Source: Rhodobacteraceae bacterium LNNU 3342 (GTDB lineage Bacteria > Pseudomonadota > Alphaproteobacteria > Rhodobacterales > Rhodobacteraceae). From it: DNA of 64,000 nt. Of this stretch, positions 1 through 11,200 are shown one piece after another. A model generated the notes under the pieces. The model did not search any database, had not been told where the DNA came from, and saw only the letters and a list, made by a program, of their open reading frames with translations. Location of the stretch: assembly GCA_008711135.1 (NCBI GenBank), contig VUAW01000003.1, positions 1 to 64,000 of the forward strand. Reading direction: 5' to 3'. Numbering within the stretch: position 1 is the stretch's first letter; every line of letters starts with the position of its first letter. A program made the translations under genes and the position numbers.

Positions 1-379
1 GCCGCAGCCCTTCCTCCATGCAGGCCAGCACCGCCACATCGTCGCCCGCCTCGACAAAGATCACCCGGTCCGGCGGCAGGCCCGCCTGCTCCAGCCCCGG
101 GGCAAAGAGATCGGCCTCCGTCACGCACCAGAGCACCTGCCCCGGCAGCCGCGCCACGATCCCGGCCGCGAAACAGGCCGCCGCCGCGCCATCCACCGCG
201 CCATGGCCGCCGCCCGCCACCTCGTGCAGGCAGCCGAGCCCCAGCCCGCCCCCCGGCAGCCGACGGTCCAGCGCCGGGAGCCCGAAGGGCAGCACCCCCC
301 GCGCCCGCGTCCCCTGCCCCTCGAGCCGCGCGATCCGCGCGCGCAGGGCGTCCAAGGCAGGGGCGGCAGGGGCAGGCAT
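1..379 (-). CDS. imuA: ImuA-like translesion synthesis accessory protein (partial, N-terminal part)
   Basis: The minus strand encodes about 126 residues from an ATG at 379 and runs off the left edge. The protein begins MPAPAAPALDALRARIARLE and continues with VLPFGLPALDRRLPGGGL and CLHEVAGGGHG, the pattern of ImuA, the RecA/SulA-like partner of ImuB and DnaE2 in SOS mutagenesis of alphaproteobacteria. Full-length ImuA is usually about 230-260 residues, so roughly half is here. imuB and dnaE2 would be expected further left. No clear GTTC-N7-GTTC LexA box is visible between the ATG and the broken GIY-YIG gene upstream, so the native SOS promoter may have been lost at the junction (inference). 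The start is the first in-frame ATG that precedes the conserved part. Confidence 0.8.
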   Translation of the reverse strand, partial: MPAPAAPALDALRARIARLEGQGTRARGVLPFGLPALDRRLPGGGLGLGCLHEVAGGGHGAVDGAAAACFAAGIVARLPGQVLWCVTEADLFAPGLEQAGLPPDRVIFVEAGDDVAVLACMEEGLR

Positions 380-434
380 GGGCAAGGTGGCTCCGGCAAG
401 AACAGCAGGTAATGTGCGCCTTTGTCTGACCCGA

Positions 435-602
435 TCAGGACGTAGAGGCCTGGCCGTTCGGCTTCGGGGAAAGCTTCTCGACCCGCCGAAGCTGATTGCG
501 CCTGAAGGTGATCGACTGGATCGTCGACATCGCCATTTGCGCCACCCGGATGCCGTTCGGATCGCCGTCTAGAAGGAAGATATCAATCGAGCGGGGTTTC
601 AT
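435..602 (-). pseudogene. Truncated, frameshifted GIY-YIG nuclease family gene
   Basis: The ATG overlaps the stop of the upstream res gene (TGATG), so this was the last gene of the defence operon. The 55-residue reading frame starts [20 protein letters not shown], typical of the N-terminus of GIY-YIG proteins found beside restriction systems, and stops at 435. In another frame the sequence continues as PEAERPGLYVLIGSDKG, which is the expected approach to the GIY-YIG core, so a frameshift lies near 460-475. The YIG half, catalytic Arg and Glu are absent, because sequence leading into imuA follows. It is a non-functional remnant at the island edge. Family assignment rests on motif recall only. 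Confidence 0.6.
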
Positions 603-3600
603 CACGCATGCCCGACCAATTCCCTCAGCTTGCCGTAGTCGGTCACAACATCGTACTTCACACGATCCGCAGTGACGCGCTTACTGATTTCGTTAAAGAA
701 CTTGCGGGCGCATTCGATCTTCGTCTTCTCGATCTCGCGCAACTTCATGGTGGACATCGTGCCCTTCGTCTCGGCCACAAAGTAGATGTGCCTTACGCTG
801 CAAGCCCTGAAGGAAATAGCCCAATCGGGGTTGTAGTCCCCGACTGGCGTCGGGATCAGGAAGCCGCGCGGGAGCTTCGCGTAGACAACCACCTCGCTGC
901 TTGTATCCAGCTCCTGCACGAACGCCCTTTCCACGTCCGAGTCCGTGATCGCGTAATCATAGACGTGGTTTTTGAGCTTCGCCGTGGCACGGGAGAAATC
1001 CTGGCTAGTCTGGTTCGCGGTGAAAATGTCGACGTCGTACCGCTCGTCGACTTCATCATAGGCGAGGCGCTCGATCACCATGGCAGCCTTCTGCTCGGCG
1101 ATGATGCGCGAGGCTTCAGCGATAAAGTGCTCCGGGTTCTTCGTGAACTGTTCGAAAATCGCAGGCGCGATCTGGCCGAGGATGTTCGCCGCCGTCTCTC
1201 GGGTCAGTCGTGCGTTCTCAGCCACCTTCCCGACGAGGTCATACTTCACGAGGGAATGAATTGACTCACCATGTTCGGTCGTCGTGTTTGTGACCGTGAA
1301 GCCGTCGCCACTACGAAGCTGGCCGTCGGTCAATCCAGCGTTCTGTACGCCGACCTGAATCGTGTACTGCAATGGGGTGACCCGCAGCTGGCTGTCCAGC
1401 GCGCTGACGCACTTGCGGATCAGCTCCGCTGAGTCGAACTCAACCCGATAGACCGCCTTGCGGTTGATGCGCCCCCAAAGCTCCTGGAACTCTTTCTTCT
1501 CGAAATTCGCATTAAGGCGATTGGTCTTGGGCTTGCGGCCGTCATCGACCTTGGGCAGTTGCGCGTCGCTGAAGACGCTGTCGATGAGCTGGAACACCTG
1601 CTCGGCGTGGGGCTTCAGTTCGTCGGGCAGTTCTGCAATTTTCCCCGTGGCCTTCGCTTCGTGGTAGGTGGCTGCGATCTGGTCCGCATCGTCAGTGTAA
1701 TCGTTCTTCACCAGATAGCGGTAGATCTGCTTGGCCATGACGGCAGTCACCTCAACCGCTCCATGCTGGGTCGTGAGTGTCTTGCCCGTGAAATACTCCT
1801 CGGTTGCCTGCCGCGGGCGCGACGACAGGGTCGCCGCGATTTCCTTCTGCAGACCAGCCACGAAGTCCTTGTAGCTCTCGCTCGCCACCACGGTCAGCAC
1901 GTTGATGTCATGCACGACTGCCGGATGATCCATACGATCCCCGTGCTGGTCGACGCTCAGCCGCAGGCCGCGACCCACTTCCTGGCGGCGGGAAATCGTG
2001 TTGTCGCTGTACTTCAACATGCACATGACGAAAACGTTCGGGTTGTCCCACCCCTCGCGCAGCGCCGAGTGTGAGAAGATGAACCGGGTGGGTTCGGCGA
2101 AGGAAAGCAGGCGCTCCTTATCCTTGAGGATCAGGTCGTAGGCGTCCACGTCGTCGGAGTCGACTGACTTGGTGCCCACCGCCGGGTCCTTGAGGCGGTT
2201 GGTCTTCTTGTCAATCGAGAAGTAGCCGTTATGGGTCTTGGTCGGGCTAATGCCCGCGAGATACTTCCGGTAAGCCTGATTGTCGAGCGCAAGCTCCGAT
2301 AGGTACTCAGCCTTCAGCAACTCGTACTCTTCCTCGAAGACCCGAGCATGTTCGCCTTTCTCATCGGCTTGGTCGTAGTCCCGGTATTTCACCACCTCGT
2401 CGATGAAGAATAGCGACAGGACCTTGATCCCTTGGGCGAACAGCTGCTTTTCCTTGTCCAAGTGGGCCTTGATTGTTTCGCGGATCTGGATACGGCGGAT
2501 GTCTCTCTCAGAGACGTCGCCGTTCGCCTCTCCGGCCCTCAGCACTTTCCCGTTGGTAAATTCGACCGTGTCGTTCACAGCATCGATCTGGCTGATCGTG
2601 AAGCCGCGGTACTGGTCCAACTCGCCAGACTCCACAAACAGGTCGTCGCGGAACCCGAGCCGCCGCAGCTGGCGCTTGATCTCACCCGACTTCAGCTTCA
2701 CCTCCAGCTCGATCCGCGCCACGGGGGCTTTCTTCGAGATGTCGATGCCTTCAAGGTATAGGTATGCATTGGTGCCGGCCAGACCGCGGGTCTGGATGCC
2801 ACGCACCGCGATCTTCTTCACCAGCTTCTGATTGTAGGCGTCCAGCGCATCCAGCCGGTGAACGCGGTTGTGCTGGGTGCGGTGGGTCGCCGAATACCGC
2901 ATGATGAACAGCGGCTTGAACTTCGGCAGTGCCTCCATGGTCGCCGCACCTTCCATCTTTTGGGGTTCGTCCAGGATTAGGATCGGCCGGTTCGAGGCAA
3001 TCACGTCGATGGGCTTGCGCGACTGGAAGTCGTCCAGCTCCTCGTAGATGCGCCGGTTGTCGGCCCCGCGCGCGTTGAACGCCTGGATGTTGATCACCAT
3101 CACGTTGATCCCAGCGTCGGACGAAAAGCTCTCCAGCTCATGCAGGCGCTTGGAGTTGTAGATGAAGAACCGCGCCTTCTTGCCGTAACCTTCGGTGAAG
3201 TGGTCGGCAGTGATCTGCAGCGACTTGTAGACACCTTCGCGAATGGCAATCGACGGCACCATGATGATGAACTTCGACCAGCCGTAGCGCTTGTTCATCT
3301 CGAAGATGGTCTTGATGTAGCAATAGGTCTTGCCCGTGCCGGTTTCCATCTCGACGTCGAGATGAACGCGCGTCGCGGCCAAGGCATCGCGCTTGTAGGT
3401 CGCAGCCACGGGGCCTCGTTCGCCCCGCGCATTCAGGGACGTGAATTCCGTCAGCGACTGCGATACGGGCAGGTTCTGGCGGTGCTGCACCTTCTGAATA
3501 TTCTCCAGAATCTGCGCGTCGGTCAGAGCGAAGTCGGCGTTTTTGAAACCTTCGTATTCCGCGTCAGGCCTTATTTGCTGGCCTTTTTTCACAACACCCG

Positions 3601-3709
3601 GATCGATGCGGTAGGTCAGGCCAGAGGTCATGGGCTGCCCGGCGAAGCAGTCGACCACGTCGTTGACGGCATTCGTCTGATAGGGCTGGACCTTGAACTT
3701 GAGCTTCAT
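602..3709 (-). CDS. res: Type III restriction-modification-like Res subunit (DEAD/DEAH helicase-nuclease)
   Basis: A 1035-residue SF2 helicase with C-terminal nuclease, read from the ATG of [11 protein letters not shown]; an ATG six codons upstream is also possible. Visible motifs in order are Walker A METGTGKT near residue 125, Walker [10 protein letters not shown], motif [12 protein letters not shown], motif [10 protein letters not shown] and motif [11 protein letters not shown]. Near the C-terminus NPDWAI followed by FVAETKG fits a PD-(D/E)xK nuclease. These are hallmarks of type III Res, which translocates or switches on DNA and cleaves when partnered with Mod. It lies about 105 bp after the AlbA_2 gene in the same direction and its stop overlaps the GIY-YIG remnant. 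It may act with the upstream Mod, or be part of a larger multi-gene defence complex. Confidence 0.88.
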   Translation of the reverse strand: MKLKFKVQPYQTNAVNDVVDCFAGQPMTSGLTYRIDPGVVKKGQQIRPDAEYEGFKNADFALTDAQILENIQKVQHRQNLPVSQSLTEFTSLNARGERGPVAATYKRDALAATRVHLDVEMETGTGKTYCYIKTIFEMNKRYGWSKFIIMVPSIAIREGVYKSLQITADHFTEGYGKKARFFIYNSKRLHELESFSSDAGINVMVINIQAFNARGADNRRIYEELDDFQSRKPIDVIASNRPILILDEPQKMEGAATMEALPKFKPLFIMRYSATHRTQHNRVHRLDALDAYNQKLVKKIAVRGIQTRGLAGTNAYLYLEGIDISKKAPVARIELEVKLKSGEIKRQLRRLGFRDDLFVESGELDQYRGFTISQIDAVNDTVEFTNGKVLRAGEANGDVSERDIRRIQIRETIKAHLDKEKQLFAQGIKVLSLFFIDEVVKYRDYDQADEKGEHARVFEEEYELLKAEYLSELALDNQAYRKYLAGISPTKTHNGYFSIDKKTNRLKDPAVGTKSVDSDDVDAYDLILKDKERLLSFAEPTRFIFSHSALREGWDNPNVFVMCMLKYSDNTISRRQEVGRGLRLSVDQHGDRMDHPAVVHDINVLTVVASESYKDFVAGLQKEIAATLSSRPRQATEEYFTGKTLTTQHGAVEVTAVMAKQIYRYLVKNDYTDDADQIAATYHEAKATGKIAELPDELKPHAEQVFQLIDSVFSDAQLPKVDDGRKPKTNRLNANFEKKEFQELWGRINRKAVYRVEFDSAELIRKCVSALDSQLRVTPLQYTIQVGVQNAGLTDGQLRSGDGFTVTNTTTEHGESIHSLVKYDLVGKVAENARLTRETAANILGQIAPAIFEQFTKNPEHFIAEASRIIAEQKAAMVIERLAYDEVDERYDVDIFTANQTSQDFSRATAKLKNHVYDYAITDSDVERAFVQELDTSSEVVVYAKLPRGFLIPTPVGDYNPDWAISFRACSVRHIYFVAETKGTMSTMKLREIEKTKIECARKFFNEISKRVTADRVKYDVVTDYGKLRELVGHA

Positions 3710-3815
3710 GCGATCTTCTTTCTGCATGCTTTCTGCAGGGCAAGCCCAAGGCCGCCATTGCAGAAAGGGTCAACACCCTGAATTTCATTACATTTCGGCC
3801 AGCTCGCTTCTGTCG

Positions 3816-5477
3816 TCATTCTGCAAGCTTCCATTCCGGCTTGGCGCGCAAGCCCGCATTAAAAATACGCCCCTGCCGCCTCAGTTTCGTCAGGAGGTTG
3901 CTGATCTTGTCCTGCTTTTGCTCCTGGGAAAGGGCGTCGCTTAGCTTGTCCGTCAACAGCTGATTAATATCGTTGCGATCGGCTTTCCCGAACTTTCGCA
4001 AGAAGTCGCAGATCAGATGAGCGTAGTGCTCGTCATCCTGCGCACGCATCCGGATGTAATCCGCTTTGCTCGCTGTGGCAGCCGCGACTTGAGCCGAAAC
4101 ATGCACGTTGGGCTTGCGACCCTCAACCAACTTGTGCCTGCGCAGGTGCCGGAGCGCGTCTTCGGAGACCGGGAGACGTTTCTGAATCCGGTCCAAGGCC
4201 AGCACATCCCCAAGAGGCAGCCTTGTCTCCTTCATCAGCAATCGACTGTATGCTGGATCCACGACACGACCGTGGATTGTCAGACGCACCATGTCAGGCT
4301 CGTCGAGTTTATAGTCAGGCAGCGGAAAAAAGCGAAGTCGCTGCCTTTGATAAATGTCGAGGATTCCGTAACCCATGTGATCAATCATGTTCAGCTCGGT
4401 CATCGCCTGCGCTAAGAACGGATTTCGATACCTTCGGGGCATACGGTCGCGCAGGACATAATCTTCTGGTTGCCCCTCGAAAAACACCCCTTCGTTCTCC
4501 AACACTAGCCTATCAAGATACTCGATCACGATAATCCGGCCGGACCGGCTGTAGTCCTGATGCGCAATACAATTGTGCAATGCCTCCAGCACCACCTTCT
4601 GATCGTATTTGGCAACCTCATGCGCCAGCAGTTCGGTGTCAGGCAGCAAGCGAAGCTGCACATTCCGGATGCGCGAAAAAACTTGGGATGTAGCAAGCAG
4701 GAACGGCGGACCGAAATGCTCGTAGGCCCGTTCTTCTCCCTCCAGTTTCCAGGTAATCTCCGCTGGATGTGGGCTGAGCCGCCATGCCGCTTCGGGCTTC
4801 CCTAGCAGCAGCAGTGCTGTGCGGGTGATCTGGCCGTTTTGGGTGATCTTTGCACGGTCCAGCAGCGCAACGTCACTCCAGCCCGCAATTTCATCTGCTG
4901 GAAACCGGTTAGCATGTTTTGCCGTGAACCGTTCCCGGGCAACCTTAAGCGCCTGTGGGTCAAGGTCGGACATGCTCGCATCGAGAACGACCTGAGCCGT
5001 CCAGTCGGTCGCCAGGGTCTGGGAGCGAATCTCGTCCAGTTTCTCCTGCCCCAGCGGTCCAAGGCTCTCTCCCGCCCGTCCGTAGTAGTGGCCCTTCCAG
5101 TTGATTGCCATTCCGCGCGGAGCCGCAGGGATCTCGAACAGTAAAACCCGGCCCGCCTCAACCTTCAGCACGTGAATGTCCCGAAATGTGAAGCTTCCTG
5201 TCCCGTTCAGTACCTGTTGCTTGTCCGCCTGTAGCCGATCGGCGTCCTCCTTGTAGGTGGTGCCGCAAACCTGGCGCGTCTTGTCGTCCACGCCGAACAC
5301 CAACCATGCCCGCGCCAGCCCACGGAGGTTGGCTTCGTTGGCCAGAGCCGAGGCATATTTCCCGAGATCGTCGCTGGAATAGCCGTCTTTCCCACGCTTG
5401 AATTCGACGACCTCGCTCTCCCAATTGGCGATCAACTGGTCAAGAAGGGCGGCGAGTGCGGTTGCATCCATCGACAT
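3816..5477 (-). CDS. AlbA_2 / HATPase_c_4 domain protein (schlafen-like putative ATP-binding protein)
   Basis: A 553-residue protein with an N-terminal AlbA_2 (Schlafen-like nucleic-acid-binding) domain, recognisable from EVVEFKRG near residue 25 and the region ending AWLVFGVDD. The middle region LEALHNCIAHQDYS and LDRLVLENEGVF resembles the HATPase_c_4 module of COG2865 'RecG-related' proteins. The C-terminal third looks like winged-helix segments. It sits between mod and res. Its ATG is 2 nt beyond the stop of mod (a TTG two codons upstream would give a 4-nt overlap), so the two are likely translated together. Such proteins are often seen as extra components of restriction loci, but a molecular role is unknown. 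It could be a regulator, a nucleic-acid sensor or an effector. Confidence 0.8.
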   Translation of the reverse strand: MSMDATALAALLDQLIANWESEVVEFKRGKDGYSSDDLGKYASALANEANLRGLARAWLVFGVDDKTRQVCGTTYKEDADRLQADKQQVLNGTGSFTFRDIHVLKVEAGRVLLFEIPAAPRGMAINWKGHYYGRAGESLGPLGQEKLDEIRSQTLATDWTAQVVLDASMSDLDPQALKVARERFTAKHANRFPADEIAGWSDVALLDRAKITQNGQITRTALLLLGKPEAAWRLSPHPAEITWKLEGEERAYEHFGPPFLLATSQVFSRIRNVQLRLLPDTELLAHEVAKYDQKVVLEALHNCIAHQDYSRSGRIIVIEYLDRLVLENEGVFFEGQPEDYVLRDRMPRRYRNPFLAQAMTELNMIDHMGYGILDIYQRQRLRFFPLPDYKLDEPDMVRLTIHGRVVDPAYSRLLMKETRLPLGDVLALDRIQKRLPVSEDALRHLRRHKLVEGRKPNVHVSAQVAAATASKADYIRMRAQDDEHYAHLICDFLRKFGKADRNDINQLLTDKLSDALSQEQKQDKISNLLTKLRRQGRIFNAGLRAKPEWKLAE

Positions 5478-5479
5478 GA

Positions 5480-7486
5480 TCAAATCGCTTTGACTTCGGT
5501 GGTGGGTGAGAGCTGGCGGAAGATCTGGGTCACGTTGATCTTCACCGCGTCCGAGACGAAGCCGTTGTCGCGGAAGACCACGCGCAGGGGATCAAAGCCC
5601 GCCAGCTCTTTTACCAGATCCTCGGTGATGCCGCGGTCGAAGCAGGCGAGAAGGGCGTTGTCATCGACGAAGAACACGGTCTTGCCCTGCACCGTCTCGC
5701 GGCGGATGGGCAGCGTCAGGTCCACGCCCCAATCGACCAGCACCTGGAAGAGCAGGTCCTCGGCCGTGCGGCCTTCCTTCACGTTGTCGACCATGTCGAG
5801 CAGGTCGGACTGCTTCAGCTCGTCGGGGCGGTAGTAGACGTCCTTCATGTTCGAGGTGTCGACCTTGAGCACACGGAAGCCGACATCGCGGTTCCAGTTG
5901 GGGTGGCATTCGCCTTCGAGTATCTTCTTGCCGGCGCGGCGGATACGCTCTTTTGAGACTTCAGCAATGGTGCTCAAGCCATCGGTCCTGTGCTCTGGTT
6001 GGAGATCCGTTGCCTCCGGCAATTGAACCATCAAGAACTTCCTGTTGCCGCCATCAGCCGCATTGGCTTCAAGAACTGCGTGAGCGGTTGAGGATGAGCC
6101 TGCAAAAAAGTCTATGATGAGGTGGTCTTCATTTGCTGCCGTGCAGAGATCAAGGATACGTCGAAGCAGTTTGAGCGGCTTCTTCCCATTTGGAAAAATA
6201 ATGCCGCCTTCTGCCCCAACGCCACCCGTAGTTTTGATATCAGACCAAAAATCTCCGGCTTTTTGATCGATGTTTTGATCAGCAAAAAGGATCTGAATTC
6301 TCGGCGACTTTGTCTCTTGGTTGAAATTTCTTTTGAACAGGTAGAGCTTCCCAGACGAGCTTAAAACGGTCAAGACCTCCTGCGGCGGCAACTCTCCGCG
6401 TTGAAGGGCAAGATTCTTTACCGACCCAGAGCCTACCGCTTGGATAATGCGCCAAGAGTTCTCTTGACGCCACACTTCAAAATCGTGCCCCGGTGCATAT
6501 TTTTTGTGTGCTTGCTTAGCCGAAATAATCTTGGCTGGCGCCAGAAGGTTGTCTATGAGCGTCACGTCTTCTTCTGTCGGATGGTCCTTTTCCAGAACTT
6601 CCTTGATCTGATCGACCGCTTGTTTCGCAAGGTCATCAAGGAAGTCTTTGTACTCCTCGTTCCATGTTTGCGCAGGAATTGTGACAGGCTGGACCTTGAG
6701 CGATGGAGACTTCCGATAGAAAAGAAGATATTCTTTGAGCTTTGGAAGGCGAGCGGTGATGTGCGACATCTTCACGCCCGATGCTTCGCTCATCTTAACA
6801 GCAATACAGTTCACGAAGTTCTCGGTGCCAAATGTCTCATCGAGAACAGCGCGACAGCTATGGACTTCATTGTCATCAATTGAAGTAAAAAAGGCACCGT
6901 CGCTTGCGAGTAAGTTCTTTGCGAGCTTCGCTCGGGCATAGAACATGCTCAGCCAGTCAGAATGAAAGCGGCCATTGGCTTCCGGGTTGGCAATTAAGCG
7001 ATTTCCGCTTTCATCGGTCTGATTTGAGCGCCGCAGGAAGTCGTTATAGCTTTCCGTGAAGTCGTCTTGATATATGAAGTCGCCGCCTGTGTTATACGGC
7101 GGATCGATGTAAATCATCTTCGCTTTGCCAAGATAGTTTTCTTGGAGAATTTTTAGAGCTTCAAGATTGTCGCCCTCAATGAACAAGTTTTGCGTGGTAT
7201 CGAAATCCACGCTTTCCTCACGGCTTGGGCGCAAGGTTTTGGCGATCGGCGCATTTGCCAACGCCAGCGCCTCCCGCTTCCCCGGCCAGTCCAGCCGATA
7301 CCGCTCCTGCGGCCCGTCCACGATGTGGTCGCTCAGCTCCTGACGCAGCTGATCGAAGTCCACCGCCAGACGTACCGCTCCTGTCGCCTCATCCCGCGCC
7401 TCGGTCACGCAGCCGGGGAACAGGTCGCGGATCTTCGCGATGTTGTCCTGGCTCAGGTCGGGGCTGTGCATCTTCAGCTTGTCCAT
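5480..7486 (-). CDS. mod: Type III-like site-specific DNA methyltransferase (Mod)
   Basis: About 668 residues. Motif IV DPPYNTGG lies near residue 130 and motif I FFAGSSSTAHA near residue 460, the order of beta-class N6-adenine methyltransferases, which include type III Mod subunits. The N-terminal region LFIEGDNLEALKILQENYLG is also characteristic. The long interval between motifs IV and I would hold the target recognition region and shows AT-richer codon use (about 6040-7200), suggesting exchange of specificity. I chose MDKLKMHS because GAGAGG lies 6 nt upstream; an ATG at 7504 would overlap the DUF4391 gene by 8 nt. The target sequence cannot be predicted. It presumably protects host DNA against Res. 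Confidence 0.88.
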   Translation of the reverse strand: MDKLKMHSPDLSQDNIAKIRDLFPGCVTEARDEATGAVRLAVDFDQLRQELSDHIVDGPQERYRLDWPGKREALALANAPIAKTLRPSREESVDFDTTQNLFIEGDNLEALKILQENYLGKAKMIYIDPPYNTGGDFIYQDDFTESYNDFLRRSNQTDESGNRLIANPEANGRFHSDWLSMFYARAKLAKNLLASDGAFFTSIDDNEVHSCRAVLDETFGTENFVNCIAVKMSEASGVKMSHITARLPKLKEYLLFYRKSPSLKVQPVTIPAQTWNEEYKDFLDDLAKQAVDQIKEVLEKDHPTEEDVTLIDNLLAPAKIISAKQAHKKYAPGHDFEVWRQENSWRIIQAVGSGSVKNLALQRGELPPQEVLTVLSSSGKLYLFKRNFNQETKSPRIQILFADQNIDQKAGDFWSDIKTTGGVGAEGGIIFPNGKKPLKLLRRILDLCTAANEDHLIIDFFAGSSSTAHAVLEANAADGGNRKFLMVQLPEATDLQPEHRTDGLSTIAEVSKERIRRAGKKILEGECHPNWNRDVGFRVLKVDTSNMKDVYYRPDELKQSDLLDMVDNVKEGRTAEDLLFQVLVDWGVDLTLPIRRETVQGKTVFFVDDNALLACFDRGITEDLVKELAGFDPLRVVFRDNGFVSDAVKINVTQIFRQLSPTTEVKAI

Positions 7487-7496
7487 GCTCATCCTC

Positions 7497-8246
7497 TCAA
7501 TCATTCGTCACGACGGTTCCGGGATGTGCCCCGGTCAGCCGCTCAAGTTCTTGTTTCGCCGCGCGCAGCTCAGCATTGATCGCCACGCGCTTGTTGAATT
7601 GCTTTTCGCGCCCCAGCCGCGCCTTGATTCGCTCGACCTCACGCGCCTGGGCCTTGATCGCCTCGACCTGCGCGATCCGCTCTTCCAGTGATACGGGGCG
7701 GTCCGCCTCGGCAGGGGTGAAGGGCGTCTGCGGTGCCGCGCCAACGCCGGGGATCAGCCGGGCCGTCTGCCCCGCCACCAGCGGCTCGAGCAGCCGCTCA
7801 TACAGCGCGCCCATGTTCAGGGCTACCGGAAGCGGGGCGCGCGGCGCGTCCTCGGGCAGCCAGTCCCCTTGGAAATAGTCGCCCACTACCCAGCGGGCGC
7901 TTTCGGCCCCGCTCGGCCGCTTGTAGGCCGCCGCCAGCCTGACGCGGCCGCCATGGGCCACCTCGAAGATCAGTGGGAAGGGGATGGCCTTGTCGATGGC
8001 GCGCAGCACGTCACGATCCAGCGCCGCAGTGCGCGCGGTGATGCGGAACACCTGGATCTCAGCCACCTGCTTCGTCGCCGCCAGATTGACCGTCTCGGGC
8101 GCCAGCTTGTGCGACCAGGTGATCTGATCCACTTCGCGCACGAAGAGGTTCTTGAGGCCCGTATTCGCCCCAGCATGTTCATAGATCTTGGTCTTGGGGA
8201 TGACGCGCCCGAAGGCGCTCGCGCGCGGCCAGTCGTAAAGGGTCAA
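7497..8246 (-). CDS. DUF4391 domain-containing protein
   Basis: A 249-residue protein beginning MTLYDWPRASAFGRVIPKTK, matching my memory of the DUF4391 family. The start is a TTG whose bases overlap the stop of the helicase gene (TTGA), indicating translational coupling. The C-terminal third (about residues 190-240) is rich in Glu, Arg and Ala and is probably coiled coil. No catalytic motif is evident. Members are often found between an SNF2-like helicase and a methyltransferase, as here, which suggests an adaptor or structural role in the same complex (inference). The function is unknown. Confidence 0.75.
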   Translation of the reverse strand: MTLYDWPRASAFGRVIPKTKIYEHAGANTGLKNLFVREVDQITWSHKLAPETVNLAATKQVAEIQVFRITARTAALDRDVLRAIDKAIPFPLIFEVAHGGRVRLAAAYKRPSGAESARWVVGDYFQGDWLPEDAPRAPLPVALNMGALYERLLEPLVAGQTARLIPGVGAAPQTPFTPAEADRPVSLEERIAQVEAIKAQAREVERIKARLGREKQFNKRVAINAELRAAKQELERLTGAHPGTVVTND

Positions 8247-11200
8247 GCGTTGCCCCCTTCGATGACCAGGAAGGCGATCAGCTCAAAATCGTCCAGCCCC
8301 TTGATGGTATGGGTCAGCGCCGTGGTGCGCCCCCCGCTGAACAGGCTGTCGATGTCCTTCTCCTCCTTCACCTCGATCATGGACCGGATCGCGCTGGAGA
8401 GCAGGTCGGAGTAGCGGCCCATCTTGCGCCCGTCTTCGGTGCGCTCGTTGAAGATGCGGCAGACGTCGCGGATAGGCTCGATCCGGCCCTTGCAGCTGGA
8501 TCGGATCAGGTCGAGCAGGCGCTTGACCTCGGTGTGGTCGGCGATGATGCGACCGCTGTCGTCGATGTAGACCAGGTAGAAGGGGTGCAGGCGGTTCTGC
8601 TGGTTGACGTTCACGCTGTCGTGGATGTTCTTCAGCGCGAAGATGACGCCGGGCTGCAGGCCCAGCTCCGGCTGCGCGGGGACGACGGCGTGCATGCCAA
8701 AGGGCACATTGTCGAGCTCGCCATGCTGCTTGACGTAGTTGAGCAGGTCCATCCGGAAATCGTTCAGCCCGAGATCGGTGATCGAGATACCGGCCTTTGC
8801 GTCCTCCAGCTCGATCACCTCCTCCTGCATTCGCCTCAGTTGTTCTTTGCGGTAGGCGATGTCGTTGGATTTGGCGGTGAGGACGTTGTCGTCGCCTGTC
8901 GCCGTGACGTCTGCGATCACCATCCGGTTCTCAACGCGTTCCTTGAGGTTGATGTACTCGTCGAGCGAGATGTCGGGCCAGTAATTGACCAGCTGGATCT
9001 GGCTGTTCGGGGAGCCGATCCGGTCGATCCGGCCAAACCGCTGGATGATGCGCACCGGGTTCCAGTGGATGTCATAGTTGATCAGGAAGTCGCAGTCTTG
9101 AAGGTTCTGACCTTCCGAGATGCAGTCGGTGCCGATGAGGATGTCCAGCTCTCCCGGCTCGTTCGGAAGGACGATGGCCTTCTCCTTGGACCGCGGCGAA
9201 AACAGGGTCAGGACGCTCTGGAAGTCGTAGGACTTTTTGAGCGTCGTCTTGGGTGCGTCTGATCCTGTGACCTTGCCAACATTCAGCCCGAGCTGTGCGG
9301 CGAAGGGTGCCAGGTTGTCGAAGAGGTAGTTGGCGGTATCGGCGAAAGCAGTGAAGACCAGAACCTTGCGGTTTCCGGGGTTCAGCGGCTCGTCGACCTT
9401 CTGCCTGATGAGGGCAAGCAGGTGCTGGAGCTTGGCGTCGTCCGCCGGTTTAACCTTTTCCATCGATGCGGTCAGATCCTCGATGAGGACGAGGTCCGCA
9501 GCCAGGTCGTGCTTCCAAGACGGCAGGTCCATGTCGGCGAGGCTAATCTGGACCTTCTTGCCGACCGTGAATTCGTCGAGCCCGGAGAGGTCGTCATCCT
9601 CGGGATCGAACTCGCTCATTTCGGCAAGGTAATCGCTGACGCTGTCGCTGCGACCAGTCTTCTCGAACTGGTCAATCGCGTCGAGCGTGCGCGAGATATT
9701 GGCGCCGAGAGACCGAAGTGTGAGTCGGAACGCGGCGACCGAACTCTCCAGGCGTTTCAGCAGGTTGGTCGTCATGAGCGCCTGCAGGCTGCGCTCTCGG
9801 TCGGCCTGCCTCAGCTTGCCGCGTCCGCCCTCGACCTGCGTGTCGTAGATCTCCTCATACTTCCGCAGGCGGCTGGGCAGGATATAGCTGATCGGAGCGT
9901 AGACCGCGAGCTTCAGTACGGAGAGCTGAGTGAAGATGTCGTTGAACCCCATAACGTCCGACCGCTCGGTGATCGGGCGATGATAAGAGAGCGGCTTGCG
10001 CCTTTGGGGGAACTTCCCGATGTCCTTCGTGTCGTAGAAGGTTTCGATGTGCTTTCGTGACCGGGCGATGGTAACTGCATCGAGCAGCTCGAAAAAATCG
10101 AAGTCGAGTGCCTTCAGAATCGACGCGGCGGTCCTCTCCTCTGGCGGCAGGGAAGACCATTCATTGAAGGCCTTCTGTGCCCGGCGGAAAATCTCTTCGA
10201 CGCTGGTCTGTGTCTTCAGGTTCTTGCTGAGCGCTTCGGACTGCCCTTCGTAGGCAAGAGCCAGCTGGTTCCGAAGATCGTTGAACCTGTTGTTCACCGG
10301 GGTCGCGGAAAGCATCAGGACCTTGGTCTTCACGCCGGAGCGAATGACCTTGTTCATCAGTTTCTGGTAGCGGGTCTCCCGGTCTTTATAGACATCGTTA
10401 TTGCGGAAGTTGTGCGACTCGTCGATCACCACGAGGTCGTAATTGCCCCAGTTCACGCGGTTAAGCGGGACACCAAAGGACTCGCCGGAGGTGCGGGACA
10501 GATCCGTGTGGCAGAGGACGTCGTAGTTGAACCGGTCCTTGGCGAAAATGTTGGTGGTCAGGTTCGTGTTGTAGTTCCGCCAGTTGTCCGCGAGCTTCTT
10601 GGGGCACAGCACGAGGACAGAGCGGTTGCGCAGTTCGTAGTATTTGATGACGGCAAGCGCGGTGAAGGTCTTACCGAGACCCACGCTGTCCGCGAGGATG
10701 CAGCCGTTGTATGTTTCGAGCTTATTGATGATGCCTGTCGCCGCGTCCTTCTGGTAGTTGAAGAGTTTGTTCCAGACTGCGCTCTCCTGATAGCCGGTCA
10801 GATCGTTCGGCAAGACGTCTTCATCGACCTCGTCGAGGAAGTCGTGGAAGATGTTGTAGAGCATCATGAAATAGATGCGCTCGGGAGAATTCTCCTGATA
10901 GACGGACTCGATATGCTCGCAAATTGCGGCGGTGACATCCTTCACCTTGTCCGGGTCCGACCAGATCTGATCGAATAGCTGAAGATACATTTTGGCATGG
11001 GCCGGATCATCGAAGCGGGTTACGAAGTTGGAGACCGCATCGCCCTTCTGGTAGCCAAGATCCACGGCCGTGAAGCCGCTGATCGGCATATAGGCCACTT
11101 CGCCTTCAGACCCGGCAACATGCATGAATTGCTGCATCGGGGCCTTTGTCGTGTTGGAACGGAATCTGGCCTTCTTGCGGATCCAATCAGCGCACTCGCG

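Noticed and set aside
18-572. A 184-codon plus-strand open frame at the left end
   Set aside because: It is the antisense of imuA and of the GIY-YIG remnant; its Pro/Ser/Arg-rich product is typical of a high-GC shadow frame.
608-1264. Plus-strand open frame inside res
   Set aside because: The minus strand carries a clear helicase-nuclease with all motifs, so this is a mirror frame.
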